A DNA stretch of 31,126 nucleotides from Raffaelea ambrosiae (Eukaryota; Ascomycota; Sordariomycetes; Ophiostomatales; Ophiostomataceae). The position numbers and the translations under genes were made by a program. The notes beneath the pieces were generated by a model. The model was not told where the DNA came from. It did not search any database and saw nothing but the letters and a program-made list of their open reading frames with translations. This document shows, piece after piece, positions 21,743 to 30,689 of the stretch. How positions within the stretch are numbered: position 1 is the first letter of the stretch; the number at the start of each line of letters is the position of its first letter. The stretch is taken from contig PCDI01000016.1 of NCBI GenBank assembly GCA_002778195.1, positions 1 through 31,126 on the forward strand, given 5' to 3'.

Positions 21743-22450
21743 GGCGACAAGACACAACGGTCAATAGAGAGAGAGCGCAAGGGCGGGAGGCAAGGAATGG
21801 GGAATCGTAGTATATGGTCGCGTATCGATCAAGCAGTGGTCAGGAAGGAAAAGAGCAAAGCAAACCGGCACAGAGTCATGCTGCAGCAGTGAAGATAATA
21901 TAGGGGGGGATGGGCGAGGCATCGTTCGAACCGCCAAGAGAGGCGCACGTGCATAGCACGGCCTTTTATTGCCGGGCGGGCGAGCAGAAGCGGAAAAGAG
22001 ATTTCCAAATTTTCCAAGCCAAGGCACTAAGAAGGCAACCAGGAGCCACGCAGGAACAGCGAACAGCATAGGGGCCATACATAGGGGGGGGGGGGCACAC
22101 GGGCGTGTCCGGGCAAGAGCTGGCCGGCGTGCATCCGTCTTCTGCATCAGGCGGATGCTCTGGCACCGGTGCCGGCTATGCACGCCTTGCCGCTGTGCGC
22201 ACCCACTGCCGCTTGGCCACTCTACGACGACGCAGCCCGCGGACACGTCGAGACAGACGCTGCCCAGGCGGCGGACAACGCGGCTTTCGCCGAGACCGTC
22301 TGGGACCTCTCCGAGCCTCTGGATAGATGGGCATCGCTCTTCCGGCCCCTATTGCTGAGATAGAGGGCGACGCATGTCTCCGCTCAATATTTTGCATTGC
22401 TAATAAGAAAGTGCGGGTGCATGAATCTCTCTCCAGAGGAAAAGGGGCGT

Positions 22451-22551
22451 TTCGATAGAAGAGGCAGTGGAAACTTTTGTTTTCTCCACCGACCGTTTGT
22501 TTTCGATACAAGAGGCAGTGGAAACTTTTGTTTTCTCCACCCGACCGTTTG
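22451..22551. repeat. 51-bp tandem duplication
   Basis: Two near-identical copies start at 22451 and 22502. The shared core is aagaggcagtggaaactttt followed by gttttctccacc and gaccgtttg. Differences are g/c after ttcgata, one extra C in the second copy and a shortened end. The period equals 17 codons and a plus-strand frame stays open across it, but no known protein is recognised. Confidence 0.85.
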
Positions 22552-22899
22552 CGCGCAACGCGGAGTGGCGGACCCGGAGCGCGGGCGAGACGGATACCCA
22601 CTTCCGCCAGCGGATCTGACGCAGTGGCGCAAGCACGCCGGGTGGCTGCACGAGCACAACGCCGACCGGGCAATGCAAGCGGAGCTGGTGTGCGCCGATT
22701 TGCGCCGGGTCGAGAGGGAGAAGAACCGGCAAAGGAGAGGAGAGGAGTCCCAGACGAGAAACCTAAATGATGCGCAGTGGGCTCATACCAAATCGGACTG
22801 CTGAGCAGTGTATGGCGTAGACGATACCTCTCTCTTTTTTATCCGTGCGATGGAGGCCGAGGGACGACGATGCAAACAGGTCTCTTAAACGATATTGCG

Positions 22900-22931
22900 A
22901 AAAATAAAAAATAAAAAATAAAAAATAAAAA
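22900..22931. repeat. (AAAAAT)n-like microsatellite
   Basis: Runs of A separated by single T at 5-7-bp spacing, in AT-rich intergenic DNA. A simple-sequence repeat without visible function. Confidence 0.85.
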
Positions 22932-24107
22932 GCCCCAGGCCGGACGTCACGTGCAAATGCAGCATTCACTACGGAGAACAGCTCTGTATGATTGCTACTT
23001 TCTTGTTGCTCCGGAGGCAGACCAAGATGTTGCCGTATTTCCAGAGACAATCAAATCATTTGGGAGCAGTCCCACTGGCCCCTCGCGATCCCTGGCTGCT
23101 ACGAAAAAGAGTCGGGCTGCACGGCCAAGGAAGTACGGTGTACGCAATGGTTGCGACTCTGTCGAAACATCCCAAACACAAAATGACGGCCCTCCCCCCC
23201 CTCCCAAAAGTTTCGTCTGAAATGGGCGTTTGCGTGGGAGTCGGCACAACCTGCCCTGCGGGCCTCAGGGTGTCGGTGGTGCGTGGTGGTTGCCATAGTC
23301 TGCTGTTTTGGGGGGGTTCTGCGGCTTGAAACGTTTCGTTTGGGTGGGCGGCCAGGTGGGTGGTGTGTGCAGGTGGGAAAACCATCCAGGGGCGATCCAC
23401 CAATGTGGTCCAGGTTGGGCCCGTGGTGATCCACCCAGGGGGGGCATGGCGATCTCTCCGGGGTATTGGGAGAGTGTGTGCCTGTTTATGACTACAGTTT
23501 CTTGGGGGAAAAAAACAGGAGGATTCCATTGACGTGTATGGACGAAAGGAAACAAATGGAAAGAGGGAAAAGAAGGAAGAAAAAGAGGCGGAAAAAAAAA
23601 GGAAAAAAGGAAAAAAGAAACAGAAAACAGAAAACAGAAAACAAACCCATGCCATCCAACAATGATGCTCGAACATGGCGACTTGCATGAGCCACTTCAC
23701 AGAGACACCGTCCAGTGATTGTCGGCGGCCCCATCTTTCCGTAACGGGCCCCTGTGTTCTCCTGGCCTCGCATCGCGGTCCACTCGGCCTCGTCAGACGG
23801 TCCACTCGGCATCCTCGGACGATTCTCCCAGGACAGGACGGCGAGACTACAAGAAGGCGACACCGCGGGCTCTATTTTCTTGTCGTCTGGACTGTTGTCT
23901 CGTCTCCCCAGAGCTCTTCCGCCCGTCTCACCTTCTTTTTCCAATACAGACCTTCCATTCTTTATCTCGCGAGCTAGTTCTTGCCCACGTTCTTTTTTCA
24001 CTTCGCATCGCTCCGTAGGCTGAGCCTTCTTTGCCCCTTGCTTGTTTCTGGTCCATTCTGACCTATTTTGACCCATTTGATCCTTTCTTTTCTTTCCTTC
24101 TCTCATC

Positions 24108-25145
24108 ATGCTGTCCATCCTTTCTCTCCTCGTCCTGGCCGCGCAGGTCCACGCCCACGGCCGCGTCACGTCGCCGACGCCCCGGCCGCTCGGCACCGCC
24201 ATGGAGGCGGCCTGCGGCGAGCAGCTCTACATCCAGATGCAGTCGGACCCCAACGGCAACATCCAGAACATGGCCCAGAACGGCGCCAGCCAGAGCGACT
24301 ACGACGCCACCGCCTGCCACCTCTGGCAGTGCCGCGGCTACCAGTTCGACGACGCCACCAGCGCCAGCATCCAGAGCTACACGGCCGGCGAGACCGTCGA
24401 CTTCACCGTCGCCATCGTCGCGCCCCACACCGGCGTCGCCAACGTGTCCGTCATCAACCTGGCCGAGAACAGCGTCATCGGCAGCGCGCTGATCTCCTGG
24501 GACGTCTACGCCTCCGTGGCCACGGGCGTCACCAGCAACGAGACCTCCTTCAGCGTCACCATCCCGTCCGACCTGCCCTCGACCTGCGAGACCGCCGGCG
24601 GCTGTGCCCTCCAGTGGTGGTGGGATGCCCGGTCCATCGACCAGACCTACATGAACTGCGTCGACTTTACCATTGGCAGCGGCACGGGCAGCAGCAGCGG
24701 CAGCTCGTCGGCGGCGGCGTCTGCGTCGGCGGCCACCTCGAGTGCCACTCCCGCGGCGACGTCTGCCACTGCCGCCACCAGCGTCACTGCTGCTACTAGC
24801 GTCACTGCTGCCACCAGCGTCACTGCTGCCACCAGTGCCACTGCCGCCACCAGTGTCACTGCAGTCAATGCTGCCTCCACCCCGGCCACCTCGGCCACAG
24901 CCGCAGCCGGCTCGGCCACGTCCGATTGCACCTCCTTTGTGACAATCACCCGGACTCGGTCGTCGTCGGGCGCTGCCCAGCCGGCCACTACGACAGTCCA
25001 GTCGTCGGCCGCCAATGCCGCGACCTCGACCAAGGCAGCTGTGGGGGCGACCACGTCTGCTGCGCTCACCGACGCCGACAACTGCACCCCTGTCACCGTG
25101 TCCATGACCGCGACGGTGACCTCGACGATGACCGTGTCGGCATAG
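24108..25145 (+). CDS. Candidate lytic polysaccharide monooxygenase (LPMO_10-like/AA16-like)
   Basis: Single exon, 345 aa. The signal peptide is residues 1-16 (cleavage after QVHA), leaving His17 as the mature N-terminus (HGRVTSPTPRPLG), the hallmark of copper monooxygenases. A second histidine, H107 in APHTGVANVSV, is the likely other arm of the histidine brace; F187 in CVDFTI may take the axial position. Cysteines at 36, 70, 75, 160, 166 and 184 could form disulfides. The motifs DYDATACHLWQCRGYQFDD and QWWWDARSIDQTYMNC resemble fungal chitin-binding type-4/LPMO_10 proteins, probably AA16-like rather than AA9; the family number is inferred. The catalytic domain ends near residue 190 and is followed by a Ser/Ala/Thr-rich tail without a recognisable carbohydrate module or GPI signal. 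Role: oxidative cleavage of cellulose or another glucan outside the cell. Confidence 0.82.
   Translation: MLSILSLLVLAAQVHAHGRVTSPTPRPLGTAMEAACGEQLYIQMQSDPNGNIQNMAQNGASQSDYDATACHLWQCRGYQFDDATSASIQSYTAGETVDFTVAIVAPHTGVANVSVINLAENSVIGSALISWDVYASVATGVTSNETSFSVTIPSDLPSTCETAGGCALQWWWDARSIDQTYMNCVDFTIGSGTGSSSGSSSAAASASAATSSATPAATSATAATSVTAATSVTAATSVTAATSATAATSVTAVNAASTPATSATAAAGSATSDCTSFVTITRTRSSSGAAQPATTTVQSSAANAATSTKAAVGATTSAALTDADNCTPVTVSMTATVTSTMTVSA
24763..24852 (+). repeat. 18-bp tandem repeat x5 in the LPMO tail
   Basis: Five units of the type gcgtcactgctgccacca encode the hexapeptide (V/A)TAATS in the Ser/Thr-rich linker. Two neighbouring units (24799-24816 and 24817-24834) are identical, which suggests recent expansion by slippage. 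Confidence 0.85.
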
Positions 25146-25507
25146 ACCACGGCAGCATTTAGGACCAACGGAGGCATTCTGTTTTCAGCATTTGGAGAGG
25201 AAATGACGCCCACCAGCCGCGGAGGCATTTTTCAAGATTTTTATTCCTTCTTTGTATAAATTAGTATCCTTTCTGTTACATAAAAGCGACCATTGGTGGC
25301 GATGAAAACGACGCACCAGCGTATACGAGAAAAAAAAAAAACCCCATATCCCAGTATCCTTGCACACACTTATAAACTAGATGAACTCCGTGATCATTTC
25401 CATGTACATATGTGCCCCCCCCCCATCCCAAACAAAAAGTACATCGTCTGGACATGGCCTCGCTACTAACAACGAGCCACATCGGTCGGGTACCAACAAA
25501 CCCTTCT
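25146..25507. other. Convergent 3' intergenic region
   Basis: A spacer of 362 bp between the stops of the LPMO candidate (+) and the S1/P1 nuclease (-). It carries A12 at about 25330 and C10 at 25416-25425. No gene is seen; 3' UTRs are expected. Confidence 0.65.
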
Positions 25508-26587
25508 CTACCGATGTTTATCACAGCCGCAGCCTCCGTCCATGGCCGCCCGCGCCAGCTCGGCACGGCTCGGGTGCGTCCGCGGTGCCGGCAGAAACTG
25601 CCGGCCGTCGAGGTCATCGTCAGCAGCAGGGGCAGCGCGTTCGCCATGCGCATGTCGCCGCTCCGACAGAGATGCTCTCTTGGGCATGGCGGCCGCCGCC
25701 GCCTCGGTCGCGTTCGGGAAAGACGCATACACCAAGTTCAGCCAGTGGGCCAGCCGGTAGCCGCCCTTGGCGATCTGCAGCTCGATGGTGCCGATGGCGC
25801 GGTTGTAGTAGTCCGGGTACAGGTCGCCCTGCTGCAGGGCGGCCTCGCCGTCGGGCATCACCACGGAGCACACGTACGCGTTGGCGTCGCGGGCCCAGCG
25901 CGTGGCCGTGGCGACGACGTCGGTGACGTTGGTGTCGCCCGCGACCCAGCCGGCGGTCTCGTTTGCGTACGCGCCGGCTGCGTCGATCTGCCGGACCAGC
26001 TGGCCGGCCCAGGTCTGGGCATCCTCCAGACTGTGGCCGCCGACCCGCGCCTGGGGCAGGTAGGTGTCCCAGTCGGCGTGCAGGTTGTCCGAGTAGTTCT
26101 GGAACGTGACCTGGATCTCGTTGCCGCCGAGCTTGTAGGCCTCGTCGTGCAGCGGCTGCTGGAGGTCGCCGATGATGTGGACGAGGAACTTGAGGGCCTC
26201 GGCGGCGTCCGCGGCCGACAAGCGGTCGGCGTGCGTCAGCCGCTGCGTGTAGTTGGCAATGGCGCTGATGGAGCAGCCCGCGTCGCCGCAGTCGCGCGCG
26301 TAGTCCACGGTGCAGCTGGTGGGCGGGCTGTCCTGGGCGTCGATGAAGTGCAGCGGGGCGGACCACTTGCCGGCGGCGGTGGTGCGGTAGGTGTCGGCCC
26401 AGGAGGCGATGCGGGCGAGGTAGTCGTCCGACGTGTCGCCGAGGAGGCCCTGGGCCCAGCGGGCGACGTCGGCGGTGACGTAGTGCTGGGCAATGTAGGC
26501 CACGGTGGCGTGGCCGAGGACGCCCCAGGCCTGGACGCCCTGGGCGGCGAGGACGCCGAGGCTGAGAAGCGTACAGGGCGAGAGCAT
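25508..26587 (-). CDS. Secreted S1/P1-type zinc nuclease
   Basis: Single exon, 359 aa. The ATG at 26587 begins a 20-residue signal peptide ending VQA, so the mature protein starts with Trp. In mature numbering the trinuclear zinc ligands of nuclease P1 are all present: W1, H6 (WGVLGH), D45 (SWAD), H60 (PLHF), H117, D121 and H127 (VHIIGDLQQPLH), H150 and D154 (LHADWD). The last five are shifted by one from nuclease P1. Such enzymes cut single-stranded DNA and RNA and 3'-phosphomonoesters outside the cell and serve phosphate and nucleotide scavenging. Several NxS/T sequons are visible. After the catalytic domain there is a tail of about 60 residues (KRASLSERRHAHGER... ending CGCDKHR) that is not part of the conserved fold; its dibasic sites could be processed. 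Promoter: TATAAA at 26748-26753 and a T/C-rich leader. Confidence 0.95.
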   Translation of the reverse strand: MLSPCTLLSLGVLAAQGVQAWGVLGHATVAYIAQHYVTADVARWAQGLLGDTSDDYLARIASWADTYRTTAAGKWSAPLHFIDAQDSPPTSCTVDYARDCGDAGCSISAIANYTQRLTHADRLSAADAAEALKFLVHIIGDLQQPLHDEAYKLGGNEIQVTFQNYSDNLHADWDTYLPQARVGGHSLEDAQTWAGQLVRQIDAAGAYANETAGWVAGDTNVTDVVATATRWARDANAYVCSVVMPDGEAALQQGDLYPDYYNRAIGTIELQIAKGGYRLAHWLNLVYASFPNATEAAAAAMPKRASLSERRHAHGERAAPAADDDLDGRQFLPAPRTHPSRAELARAAMDGGCGCDKHR

Positions 26588-27786
26588 TGTGCAGAGAGTC
26601 GAGGAGGTCCAACTGCAACAAATACTATGGCAGGCGCGAGACAGGAGAGGCGGTCGGGGCAAGGGAAGCAGAGGATACGTTGAGCTTGGAAGAAAGAAGA
26701 AAAAAGAAAAAAAAAGAAAAAAAGGGTCGAAACAGAGAGCCTTGGCATTTATACGCCGCTTGTCGACCCTCACGCAAAAGACCCTCCATCGTCTCGCGAC
26801 ACACATGGAGAACGGCGGCATTCCATCCTCGAACGCACCCGACGAATGCCGGCAGGGAGGTCAATACCCCATGTGGAAGGCGGCCTCGGCGGCTTCTCGA
26901 AGACGGGACTACTACCAGACGATCGGCTCGGGGGTGCTAGATCGTTATGGAAGGAGACTAATAGGAAATAGCGCATTCTGCTGTGTGCACCTTGCTTGGC
27001 TGTTCCATTTTCGTGTTGTTGTCCCAAAGAGGAAGTTGCCAGCCGTTGGACAAGACTTTGTTTCCCTTGCTGTGGTCGCTACAGGCCATTTGATAGGCTG
27101 ATAAGTGCGGTCAGCAGACACTGGCACCTGGGGATCGCTATCAGAGGCTGCCACAGAAGCATCCCCTAGCGGCGCAAGGGCCATCGTGCTTTCCTGTTCT
27201 GAAACTCACGACCCAGATTGCTCGTAATAAAAAAGCAGCCAATCAGACACAGAGGAAAGCAATCACTGTGCGATGCGTAGACCGTAGCACCATAGCCATC
27301 ATAGGAGACGCCGCTGCACAGTACAAGCAGCTGAACTGGATCCCCGTTTTCAGGTGCTGTGGTCAGTACGCCATCCCATCCTTGAGATCCCGTCGTAGCG
27401 TGCGCCGTCCCGCACGAAGGGTAATACCGTCCGTATTTGGATGTGTACGGCGGACAACAAAATCTGGTATCTCTTCGTCGCCACAAAGACGAAACATTGT
27501 TCACACTGGCCAATTGATACGGAGAGTCTTGGAACTTTTTGGTTTGTTATGAACTTCTGTCACACTGTTCCCACCGCTTCTTACCGCAGCTGGGCGTGCA
27601 ATTTACATTGCCGCAGTGAAGCCGTCTTTCTGTTGTACTAGTGCCGGGAAGGAAAATCATAAAAAAATAAAAGTATTACATAGTTACAAAGCATTCTCGC
27701 GCACATAACCATTATCCACAAAACAGTCGTCTGCTTTCATGTCCCCCCCCCCCCTCTTTGAACATCCCGACTTCTCTTTCTCTCTC
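26588..27786. other. Intergenic region between nuclease and ferric reductase genes
   Basis: A 1.2-kb spacer between two minus-strand genes. The first 200 bp are the nuclease promoter. The remainder includes the ferric reductase 3' flank, AT-rich at 27640-27720, with C12 at 27743-27754 about 35 bp beyond its stop codon. No credible ORF. Confidence 0.6.
26748..26753 (-). promoter_or_regulatory. TATA box of the S1/P1 nuclease gene
   Basis: TATAAA on the minus strand, about 160 nt upstream of the ATG. It is followed by a pronounced pyrimidine tract (plus-strand A/G run at 26690-26725), a textbook layout for a well-expressed secreted fungal enzyme. Confidence 0.7.
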
Positions 27787-30689
27787 TTACCAGCCATAGC
27801 CCTCTTCAAAGTACTCAATCGAGTCTCGGCTGGTTTCCATATGCCCCGCCACCACATGGCGCACGCGGTCCGCCAGGCTGTCCGGCCCACACACCATGAC
27901 GGCGAGGCGCTCCGACGAAGGGGCCGAGCCCTTGGCACTCGCTGCGCCCTTCTTGGCGTTGCTGGCCAGCTTGTCGACAATCGCCAGCACGTCGGGCCGT
28001 CCGTTGTGGAGCGAGAAGTCGAGGTGGTGGCTGTGTGCGTGGTGGTGAGCCTTGTGTGCTTTGGCCACAGACCAGCGCTTCTCGTCCGGCGACACGATCG
28101 TCGACACCGGCGAGAGCAGCTCGTGGTCGGTGTGGCTGGACGTCATGACCGTCGACACCGGCGAGATGGGCGAGTGCTGTTCCTGGTCGTCGTCGTCCGA
28201 GGACGACGTCCCGACCTGCGTCACGGCGGCCGAGCTGGACGTGGCTGCGCCGCACAAGTGGCTCCCCGAGCTACCGCCCACACCACCGCCCGTCACGTAC
28301 AGCTCCAGATGGACGTCGTCGCGGCCGGCCAGGAGGGGCGCCAGGACGGTGTCGGTGGTGTGGCGCAGCAAGGACGGGCTGCGGTCCGACCAGACCAGCG
28401 TGACATGGCGGGTGCGTGTCGGGATGCGCCGTGGCGTGTCTGTGGTGGCGGCAGTCGACGAGGACGCGGCCGCCGTCGTCCGCCGCACGTAGTCGGTCAG
28501 GTACGGCAGCACACCGGCGATGCCCGTGCCGCCGGCCACGAGGAGGATCGTCTCGAAGCAGTGCACCGGCTGGGCGTGGCCGTAGGGGCCTTCGAGGAAC
28601 ATGGACGGTGCCAGGGTCGTCACGGACATGGTGTGCGACACCTCGCCCTTGGCCTGGCAGGTCTTTTGCAGCTGCTTGGTCCAGCCGCTGTAAGGGCGGA
28701 CCCAGAACTGCAAGTGCAGGTCTCCGTCGTTGTCGCCGCCCTTGTTCGCCGGCGACGACGGCTCGCGGTACCAGTGGGCCAGCGAAAACGGGTGGTTCTC
28801 CCAGCCGACCAGACGGAACGGCTGATACAGGTAGTAGTGCTGGCCCGGGCCCGGAAAGAGGTGGCGGTTGCCCGGCATCATGTCGATCGTGAGCATGTTC
28901 GCCCGGGTGTCGTAGGTCACCGTCGTTTGGGTGCGCTGCAGGCGACCGCCGCGGTGGCGGCGGACATAGAGGTTGCAGTAGACCTGGCGCACCAGACGGA
29001 CGAACCGGTCGAAGCCCCAGATGACTATGGGCGGCAAGAGGTAGGGGTGGCTGTACTCGGCAAGTTCAAAGATGGTTGTGTGACTACCGAACTATGAGTG
29101 AGTGCCCGTCCAAGAATGCGGGGGGGGGCAGGAGAAGCGCGTACTAGTAGAGAAAGACCAGGAGCAAGGCCGAAAGGACAATGTGGATGATGAGAAAGCT
29201 TTCGTACAGCTTGCGGCGGATGGTGTAGAAGGAAAACAGGACGACAAAGCCCATGAGAACCGTTGCCTAGAAGGAAAAAAAAAAGGAAAAAAAAAAACAG
29301 TTAGAGACTACAGGCCGGAGAGAAAGGAAAAGGAAAAGGAAACGGGTTACAAGAAAAGGCCCTGCTTACGATGACGCCAGCCGTCCACCAAAACTTGACA
29401 AAATCACCGAGATACCTGCCTGTGTGTGTGCCGTCTGGTCAGCATCTCTTCGGAAACACGCATTGGTTCGTATTGGGAAAAAAAAAAAAAAAAAAACATA
29501 CCGCTCTGCACGTTCAGGACCGTGTACCCGATCGAGTGGACGATGGCCTGCAGCGTGGCCACGCGGGCCACGTGCCGGTGGTACATGTTGAACGTGCTGA
29601 AGCTCCAGCCCGTCAGCCACAAAAACACATTGTTGCGGCCGGCAAACATCCACAGCACCGGCATGTTGCCGTAGGCCATGATGCCCGTGCGGTCGGCCAC
29701 GTAGCGCCAGATCTGCGTAGACGCCAGCGGGAAAAAGGCATTGTTGCGCATGGCGTGGATGTTGATCGCGCCCAGGATGATGCTCACGGCCCAGTACGCG
29801 CCCACCACCAGCGTCTCCCAGCGCGTGGGCACCGTGCAGCCGAGCCAGCGCTGCTGGTGGAACGGCGGCAGCGCGCTGGGCGTGAGCAGATACTTGCGGA
29901 AGGCCGCCATGACCGCGACAAACGGCTGGAACAGCGCGGGGACGGCCCGGACCGGACGACTGCTGCTGCCTCTGCCCGCGGGCCCGCCGCCCTCAATGTC
30001 GGCGGCATACACGTAGCCCCGGTGCTGGTCCAGCAGCACGCGGACGAGCTTCTGGGCCATGCCGATCAGCAAGAGAGGTCCCCAGAAGCCGTATATGGCC
30101 CATCTGGCAGGGTGTCAGCTCTTTGTTTTTTGCTTCTTTGTTTCTTTGCTTTCTTCTGTACATACGAGTAGTAGTGGTGCAGACGCATCTCATACGTCCA
30201 TGCACTCTCTGTCTTTTGAATGTTCCAGTACCATTTCGGCCCTGGCATGAACGGCTCTGTCACGTTGAATGTCGTGTTGAGCTCTCCCTTTTCATAGACC
30301 GGCAGCAGGGCGATGGCCTCGGGCGTCAGGTTGGCCGCCACGTCCTCCCGCGGCATGAGCGTCATGTCATACTCGGCGCAGTACGAGTCGACAATCCCCA
30401 TGCCACTGGCATACTCGTGGGCCGTGCAGTACGTGTCGGCACTGGCGTACAAGGAGACGACGGCAGTGGGGTTCCGGCAGAGCATAGGATAGGACTCGGG
30501 ATAGCCAACGCCGGGATACTCGTAGAGGGTGAGTATGTAGCTGATGGCCAGCATGCAGCACTCGTCTTCCTGGGTCAGGCCGTCCGCGGACGCCTGGCCG
30601 GCCCAGAAAACGGCCGCCAGGAGAAACGAGAGCAGCAGGACCGCCGGTGACGATCCGGCTCGTCCAATCAGCTTGGCAGAGGTCATCAT
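27787..30689 (-). CDS. FRE-type ferric/cupric reductase, plasma membrane
   Basis: Five exons (30689..30166, 30103..29502, 29419..29370, 29266..29145, 29083..27787) with introns of 61-103 nt give 864 aa. Residues about 18-35 are a signal-like hydrophobic segment, followed by a luminal/extracellular part with paired cysteines. The ferric-reductase membrane domain carries two bis-heme histidine pairs at the expected spacing, H350/H364 and H420/H434. The cytosolic half has the FAD motif HPFSLA (530-535), EGPYG (597-601), the NADPH motif GGTGIAG (617-623), CGP (831-833) and C-terminal EEGYGW. The enzyme passes electrons from NADPH through FAD and two hemes to Fe(III)/Cu(II) outside, feeding high-affinity uptake. 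Unusual: a long low-complexity insertion at about 680-790 in the NADPH domain, acidic (SSSDDDD) then His-rich (HKAHHHAHSHH, about 776-786). It is likely metal-responsive, but no regulator site was confirmed. Confidence 0.92.

Larger units (their letters stand above)
21743..24107. other. 2.4-kb divergent intergenic region
   Basis: It separates the 5' ends of the DUF7136 gene (-) and the LPMO candidate (+), so both promoters are here. It contains G12 at 22084-22095, a GC-rich patch at about 22140-22365 that reads like a decayed coding segment, a 51-bp tandem duplication at 22451-22551, an AAAAAT microsatellite at 22900-22931, a purine-rich run at 23540-23640, and a 22-bp-spaced repeat of cggtccactcggc at 23776 and 23798. 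The last 100 nt before the LPMO start is C/T-rich, as in expressed fungal promoters. Confidence 0.6.

Noticed and set aside
21743..21757. Five extra N-terminal residues for the DUF7136 protein
   Set aside because: The codon at 21757 is TTG, not ATG; the first ATG is at 21742 and gives a normal signal peptide.
22951..23329. Short plus-strand frames of 89-113 aa
   Set aside because: No family signal; proline and arginine runs come from simple C-rich sequence.
25412..26683. 423-aa open frame on the plus strand
   Set aside because: Antisense to the S1/P1 nuclease, which has a full set of zinc ligands.
27739..29097. 452-aa open frame on the plus strand
   Set aside because: Antisense to the large last exon of the ferric reductase, whose FAD and NADPH motifs identify the real strand.
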